From Mesonia sp008017825 (GTDB lineage: Bacteria > Bacteroidota > Bacteroidia > Flavobacteriales > Flavobacteriaceae), in assembly GCF_008017825.1 (NCBI RefSeq), contig NZ_VRLS01000026.1, positions 1 through 64,000 of the forward strand: DNA of 64,000 nt, given 5' to 3'. Of the stretch, positions 59,537 to 64,000 are shown piece after piece. A model generated the notes under the pieces. The model was not told the origin of the DNA. It saw only the letters and a list, made by a program, of their open reading frames with translations, and searched no databases. The translations under genes were made by a program, and so were the position numbers. How positions within the stretch are numbered: position 1 is the first letter of the stretch; each line of letters starts with the position of its first letter.

Positions 59537-60537
59537 TGAAATACCTATTAAGTTTATGTTGTATTTGGCTATTAATATCTTGCCAAGACGAAAAAGATAA
59601 AGAAACATTTCTTGTGGGGAATGCTTTTGGTACAGAGTATCATATTAAATATTTTCAAGAAGAGAATTACGAAAATCAAATAGATTCTATTGTAAATCAA
59701 TTCAATCAATCGCTAAGCACTTATTTGCCTACAAGTGATATTTCAAAGATTAATTCGGGAGATTCAACAATTGAAATAGATGATTCATTTCAAAAAGTTT
59801 TTAGGATTTCTCAACGTATTTATAATGAGAGTAAAGGTTATTTTGACCCTACAGTTGGTGTTTTACGCAATGCCTATGGTTTTGGAGAAGATAAACCTTT
59901 AAAGGTCATAGATAGTGTGATTTTAGATTCCTTACGACAAATGGTAGGTTTTTCTAAAATCCGCTTGACGGAAGCAAATCTAATCCGTAAAGAAAATAAA
60001 AATACCTATTTAGATTTTAATGCGATAGCTAAAGGTTATGGTATAGATATTATAGGTCAATTTTTAGAATCTAAGGGAATAGAAAACTATATTATAGAAT
60101 TGGGGGGAGAGATAAGAGTTAAAGGAAAAAATATTTTAAAAAATAAAGCTTGGCTAGTGGGGATTGAAGGAATACAATCTCAATTAGAAGATCGTAGTTA
60201 TACCCATACTTTAAAGTTGAAAGATGAAGCTTTGGCTTCAAGTGGGAATTATAGAAAATTTAGAGTTGACAGTCTTAGCGGAAATAAATACGTGCACACT
60301 ATTAATCCTTTAACAGGAAAAGCAGAGCAAGGTGATATTACAAGTGCTTCGGTAATTGCAGAAACTTGTGCTGAAGCTGATGCTTATGCCACCACGATTA
60401 TGGCTATGGGGCATGAGAAAACCCAAGTGTTTTTAAATCGCGTTCAAAATATTGAAGTTTACTATACGTATTTAGATAGTAATAATGAGGCTCAAGAATT
60501 TATGTCTGTCGGGTTTAAAAATAGAATTGTAGAATAA
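59536..60537 (+). CDS. apbE: FAD:protein FMN transferase
   Basis: 333 residues. Lipoprotein (LLISC, Cys16) facing the periplasm. Transfers FMN from FAD to threonines in NqrB and NqrC, whose acceptor sites are both encoded just upstream. Conserved stretches are SGDSTIEIDD, YFDPTVGVLRNAYGFG, DFNAIAKGYGID, ELGGEIRVKG and the metal/FAD region ASVIAETCAEADAYATTIMAMG. Second gene of the two-gene operon. Confidence 0.95.
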   Translation: MKYLLSLCCIWLLISCQDEKDKETFLVGNAFGTEYHIKYFQEENYENQIDSIVNQFNQSLSTYLPTSDISKINSGDSTIEIDDSFQKVFRISQRIYNESKGYFDPTVGVLRNAYGFGEDKPLKVIDSVILDSLRQMVGFSKIRLTEANLIRKENKNTYLDFNAIAKGYGIDIIGQFLESKGIENYIIELGGEIRVKGKNILKNKAWLVGIEGIQSQLEDRSYTHTLKLKDEALASSGNYRKFRVDSLSGNKYVHTINPLTGKAEQGDITSASVIAETCAEADAYATTIMAMGHEKTQVFLNRVQNIEVYYTYLDSNNEAQEFMSVGFKNRIVE

Positions 60538-60543
60538 AAAACT

Positions 60544-62061
60544 CTACATATCTATTGCTAAAGTCAAAATATAATTTGATCTGCTAAAATCTACTGAAGC
60601 TCTTTCTTGAATTCCGGTTTGTAAAAGATTAGCGTTATAATCTTGGGAAGAGTAGTCATACGCGAAATCTAAGCGTAATTTTCCGAAATCGTATCCCAAT
60701 CCACCAGAGTAACCATTAAGTTCGCTCATAGTATTAGAATTCGGACTTTCTTCATAGCGATAACCGCCTCGTAAACTCCATCGTTGTATCCTGTATTCTC
60801 CACCAAGTCTATATGTGGAAGCAGCATCAAAATTGTTTTCAAAATTTTGATTTTGTATGCGGTAATCAGTGTTGTTGTCGTAGCCAGGACTCAATTGCAT
60901 ATTTGAGTAGTCCTTATAACTATAATCAAAACTTAGGATTCCTGTTTTTCCAAATACTAACCCCAAACTACCTACAAGTTTTCCTGGAGTTCTTAATCTG
61001 TAATTAGGAAATATATTAGTGACAAACGGGTCTACTTCTTGGCCTCCAAACTCATTGCTATATGAATAAAGATATTGAGAAGTTTCATCAGATATAGTAT
61101 ACCAAGTAGGAGATTCATAACTAGCACCTAATCTTAAAAATTCATTTACTTTGGCGATTGCACCTACTTGAAAAGAAAAACCAATACCAATAGTACTTAA
61201 ATTATTTTGAAAAACTACTTCGTTAATTTCACTAGAACCTCCAATGCTTTCATAGTACGAAGTGGATCTTTCGTAGTTGATAAAATGACTGTTTAAATTT
61301 AATCCTGCATAAAAATTATCAAACAATTGCATAGATCCGTTTACAGAAAACTTTCCATTTAAACCTGTTGAACGGTAATTGTAATCTTGAAAAACCGAAT
61401 TACTATTTACATTAGAGGTATAAGAAGTGTTATTTGTATCATCACTTACAGGATCAAAAAGAAAAGCATTATACCCAAGGAAGGCGTTTTGCAAATCTGT
61501 ATTCGAAAAACCTTCATTATTAAAATTTCCCTCTCCTAAAAAGATGTATCTATCTTGTAAAGAAAATGAATTTAAAAGGTCTAGAGGAACACCGTTAGCG
61601 AGATCAACAAAATAGTCTCCAATAGAACTTTCGTTATTTCCTGCAGCGTTAAATCGATTATCTAAAGATTTTTTCTGGTCGTAAGTAATACCAATAGTAA
61701 ATTTAGATACATTGGCATCTGGGTTGCTATTGTTGAAAACAAAAACAGCACCAGCTTGTGGAATGAAAAAATTATTATTACTTCTATTAGAAGCGCTGCC
61801 TTGGTATAGGACATCATTTTCATAAGATTCATTAGCTAATGAAAATGAAGCGAAATTATGTAAGAAAACAGAAGAACCAGCAGGATTCACCTTTAAAGAA
61901 GAAATATCTCTTCCTAAGGCTCCAAACGCTCCTCCCATAGCAACAAATCTAGCAGTACCCGACAAGTCTTCAGAAGAAAACAATAAAGCATCATTACTAG
62001 ATTGAGCATAGTTGCCCCAAGTAAATATAAAACTGAATATTATAGCAAGGTTAAATTTCAT
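60544..62061 (-). CDS. FadL/OMPP1/TodX-family outer-membrane protein
   Basis: 505 residues. Signal peptide (about 1-19), then the FadL-type N-terminal hatch segment AMGGAFGALGRDISSLKVNPAGSSVF (first half, about 41-66) and a 14-strand barrel ending in SNYILTLAIDM. Such proteins pass hydrophobic compounds, such as long-chain fatty acids, through the outer membrane. The Gly/Tyr-rich lipoprotein gene lies 29 bases upstream on the same strand. Confidence 0.85.
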   Translation of the reverse strand: MKFNLAIIFSFIFTWGNYAQSSNDALLFSSEDLSGTARFVAMGGAFGALGRDISSLKVNPAGSSVFLHNFASFSLANESYENDVLYQGSASNRSNNNFFIPQAGAVFVFNNSNPDANVSKFTIGITYDQKKSLDNRFNAAGNNESSIGDYFVDLANGVPLDLLNSFSLQDRYIFLGEGNFNNEGFSNTDLQNAFLGYNAFLFDPVSDDTNNTSYTSNVNSNSVFQDYNYRSTGLNGKFSVNGSMQLFDNFYAGLNLNSHFINYERSTSYYESIGGSSEINEVVFQNNLSTIGIGFSFQVGAIAKVNEFLRLGASYESPTWYTISDETSQYLYSYSNEFGGQEVDPFVTNIFPNYRLRTPGKLVGSLGLVFGKTGILSFDYSYKDYSNMQLSPGYDNNTDYRIQNQNFENNFDAASTYRLGGEYRIQRWSLRGGYRYEESPNSNTMSELNGYSGGLGYDFGKLRLDFAYDYSSQDYNANLLQTGIQERASVDFSRSNYILTLAIDM

Positions 62062-62090
62062 AATCTTTCAAAATGGGTTTAGGTGCAATT

Positions 62091-63188
62091 TTATCTTCTT
62101 CTAGATGTTCTTCCGCTTGAAGAACTTCCGCTGCTTCTAGAACTTCTTGTAGATGATCCTGAGCTATTACTTCTTGTTGAAGGTGAAGAAGACCTAGTTG
62201 TTGGTGTGCTTCTAGTAGATCTAGTATTAGAAGATCTCGTTCTCGAATTATTATAAGTAGGAGAAGATGATCTAGTGGTTCTAGAACTATTATTATAATA
62301 GCTATTTCTGTTATTTGATCGTGTAGAACTACTTCTTGTGGTAGTTCTTGTCCTAGAGTTGCTATTGTATCGGCTATTAGAACTTCTTCGCGCATTTATA
62401 TTGCTAGAATTCCTAACGTTAGTGTTTCTTCTTGCTGTAGAAGCGTCACGTCTGGTATAATTTGAATTCCTACTAGATGTAGCGGCATTTCTTCTGTAGT
62501 CGCTTTTCGCAACATATCTACCTCTATTATTTCTGCCGTTGTTGTGATAAGCATAGCCGTAGTTTCCATAGTAGTAGGGATTATTATAATATCCTCCACC
62601 ATAGTATCCGCCATAGCCATAATAACCATAACCTCCGCCATATCCGTAGTAACCCCAAGGTCTATAGTAGCCGCCCCATCCCCACGAGGAGAAACCTATA
62701 TTCCAACCGTTATAAAATCCGCCACCATAACCCCATGATGCGTAATAAGGGTCATAAAACCCGCCATACATATATGGATTATTATCATAATAGTTAATCG
62801 TTACATTTGAAGAATTAGAGCCCCAACCTCCCTCACTATTATTGTAATTTCCTTCATCATAATATTCTTCTTCATTATTTATATTTTGAGTATTGGGATT
62901 GTTATTTGAAGAATATGAATCTACATCTGTAAATACAGCTGTTTCTTCATTATATTGCTGAGCTTCATTTATTTTTTCGCTTTGTTCAGCAAAGTAATTT
63001 TCGTAATAATTATCTGGTTTTATGGTTTGAGAAGTTTCATTTTTAATAACTTTATTATTGCTGGCATAAATTCCATCTTCTTCATAAGTAGAATTATCGT
63101 ATGAGCCGCAAGAAATTAGAGTGACAACTGCGAATAAATACATTGGCAGTTGAATGATTTTTTTAATATTTATGTGATGATATAGCAT
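62091..63188 (-). CDS. Low-complexity Gly/Tyr- and Ser/Arg-rich lipoprotein
   Basis: 365 residues. Lipobox LISC with Cys27. An acidic Asn/Glu/Tyr-rich section (28-125) leads to a Gly/Tyr/Trp-rich core (about 140-215, with many YGY and GGYY repeats). The C-terminal tail (about 220-365) is almost wholly Ser, Arg, Asn and Thr and very basic. It is a surface-type protein likely to be disordered and sticky; function unknown. It is cotranscribed with the FadL-family gene. Confidence 0.75.
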   Translation of the reverse strand: MLYHHINIKKIIQLPMYLFAVVTLISCGSYDNSTYEEDGIYASNNKVIKNETSQTIKPDNYYENYFAEQSEKINEAQQYNEETAVFTDVDSYSSNNNPNTQNINNEEEYYDEGNYNNSEGGWGSNSSNVTINYYDNNPYMYGGFYDPYYASWGYGGGFYNGWNIGFSSWGWGGYYRPWGYYGYGGGYGYYGYGGYYGGGYYNNPYYYGNYGYAYHNNGRNNRGRYVAKSDYRRNAATSSRNSNYTRRDASTARRNTNVRNSSNINARRSSNSRYNSNSRTRTTTRSSSTRSNNRNSYYNNSSRTTRSSSPTYNNSRTRSSNTRSTRSTPTTRSSSPSTRSNSSGSSTRSSRSSGSSSSGRTSRRR

Positions 63189-63216
63189 ATCTTACGGTTT
63201 TAATTGTTGAACATAT

Positions 63217-63234
63217 CAAATTTAATTAGTTTTG
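63217..63234. promoter_or_regulatory. Back-to-back divergent -7 elements
   Basis: CAAATTTA (63217-63224, minus strand, for the lipoprotein) and TAGTTTTG (63227-63234, plus strand, for proS) are separated by two bases. RNA polymerase could probably occupy only one at a time. Confidence 0.5.
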
Positions 63235-63287
63235 TGCGAACTAACAATTCATTAACATAAACACAACATTTGTGCCAAATCTTATAT

Positions 63288-64000
63288 ATGGGTAATAAGC
63301 TAACTGAAAGAAACAAAGATTATTCTAAATGGTATAACGAATTAGTAGTGCAAGCAGATCTTGCTGAAAATTCGGCTGTTAGAGGCTGTATGGTTATAAA
63401 ACCATATGGGTATGCAATTTGGGAAAAAATGCAGGCAGAATTAGATGCTAAGTTTAAAGAGACAGGGCATCAAAATGCTTACTTCCCTTTATTTGTGCCT
63501 AAAAGTTTATTTGAAGCAGAAGAGAAAAATGCAGAAGGTTTTGCTAAAGAATGTGCGGTGGTTACTCATTATAGGCTTAAAACCGATCCAGAAGATAAAT
63601 CAAAATTAATTGTAGATCCTGAAGCTAAACTAGAGGAAGAGCTGGTGGTTAGGCCAACTTCAGAAGCTATTATTTGGAATACCTACAAAGGTTGGATTCA
63701 GTCTTATAGAGACTTACCAATTCTCATCAATCAATGGGCTAATGTGGTACGTTGGGAAATGAGAACACGTTTATTTTTGAGAACTGCAGAGTTTTTATGG
63801 CAAGAAGGACATACAGCTCATGCAAGCAAAGGTGAGGCCTTAGCTGAAGCTAAGCAGATGAATAATATTTATGCTAATTTTTTAGAGAACTTTATGGCTA
63901 TTCCTGTGGTGCAAGGATTAAAGTCAGAAAGTGAGCGATTCGCTGGTGCGGAAGAAACTTTTTGCATTGAGGCTCTAATGCAAGATGGGAAGGCTTTACA
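63288..64000 (+). CDS. proS: Prolyl-tRNA synthetase, 5' part
   Basis: 237 residues are visible and the frame is open at the window end. Starts at the ATG 63288 (MGNKLTERNKDYSKWYNELV). Charges tRNA-Pro. Class II motif 2 is RWEMRTRLFLRTAEFLWQEGHTAH and VRPTSEAIIW precedes it. The absence of an insertion domain and the sequence match the archaeal/eukaryotic-type ProS (about 490 residues) used by Bacteroidetes. Confidence 0.96.
   Translation, partial: MGNKLTERNKDYSKWYNELVVQADLAENSAVRGCMVIKPYGYAIWEKMQAELDAKFKETGHQNAYFPLFVPKSLFEAEEKNAEGFAKECAVVTHYRLKTDPEDKSKLIVDPEAKLEEELVVRPTSEAIIWNTYKGWIQSYRDLPILINQWANVVRWEMRTRLFLRTAEFLWQEGHTAHASKGEALAEAKQMNNIYANFLENFMAIPVVQGLKSESERFAGAEETFCIEALMQDGKAL

Noticed and set aside
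62051..62641. Two alternative-frame ORFs inside the low-complexity lipoprotein gene
   Set aside because: Their Leu/Ile/Glu-rich translations follow from the repetitive base pattern of the real gene.
1..64000. tRNA or rRNA genes, CRISPR arrays, transposases, phage genes
   Set aside because: None was seen by eye on either strand; a covariance or profile search was not possible here.

Overview
The window is a low-GC chromosomal segment (about one third G+C by eye) from a member of the Flavobacteriaceae (Bacteroidetes). The evidence is type IX secretion parts (PorT, Plug) and two cargo proteins with C-terminal sorting domains, TonB-dependent receptors with carboxypeptidase-like N-termini, an nqrABCDEF operon, a 287-residue primary sigma factor without region 1.1, archaeal-type ProS, and promoters of the flavobacterial TAnnTTTG form. 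The genus cannot be fixed from sequence alone. No rRNA, tRNA, CRISPR array, prophage or insertion sequence was seen.

Layout. 1-0.95 kb: a lone membrane-anchored gene bracketed by inverted repeats that look cassette-like. 0.95-6.8 kb: membrane EEP phosphodiesterase, an iodotyrosine-deiodinase-like nitroreductase, a DUF2089/Yip1/hydrolase operon, a type IX secreted B-repeat protein, a lipoprotein and a DoxX protein. 6.8-13.5 kb: FMO-like oxidoreductase, MtfA-type peptidase, a structured intergenic element (8.90-8.99 kb), NYN/LOTUS protein, rpe-ypdA, lipoate ligase, rpoD. 13.6-21.3 kb: a five-gene envelope operon (unknown secreted protein, TonB receptor, two tandemly duplicated DUF4249 lipoproteins, an MG2 plus plug-like protein). 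21.4-27.2 kb: proCBA, a possible 34-codon gene, pnp and rpsO. 27.4-30.6 kb: a metal (probably copper) set of HYC_CC_PP protein, TonB receptor and HMA protein. 30.7-39.0 kb: accD, fbaA, tamL, a TrmH-type methyltransferase, a duplicated and decayed gene junction, porT and ubiE.

39.2-52.3 kb: trkA-trkH, an LRR protein with sorting domain, an aminotransferase, a fatty acid desaturase, a small TrkA_C membrane protein with a pore-like loop, rsmG, P5C dehydrogenase, an NRDE protein, and the plug-DUF3667-apaG operon. 52.4-60.5 kb: the complete Na+-NQR operon followed by two small uncharacterised genes and apbE, the flavin transferase that NqrB and NqrC need. 60.5-64 kb: a FadL-family protein and a Gly/Tyr-rich lipoprotein diverging from proS, which runs off the window end.

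The genes cooperate in Na+-dependent respiration (Nqr plus ApbE plus two possible assembly factors), K+ uptake (TrkA/TrkH and the TrkA_C protein), proline synthesis and breakdown (ProABC, P5C dehydrogenase), outer-membrane import and biogenesis (three TonB/FadL systems, TamL) and type IX secretion. The points most worth following are the Nqr-linked small proteins, the single-pore-motif TrkA_C protein, the DUF4249 operon with its tandem duplication, the reciprocal gene decay at 36 kb, the over-represented palindrome TTCCGCGGAA, and the cassette-like element at the left end.
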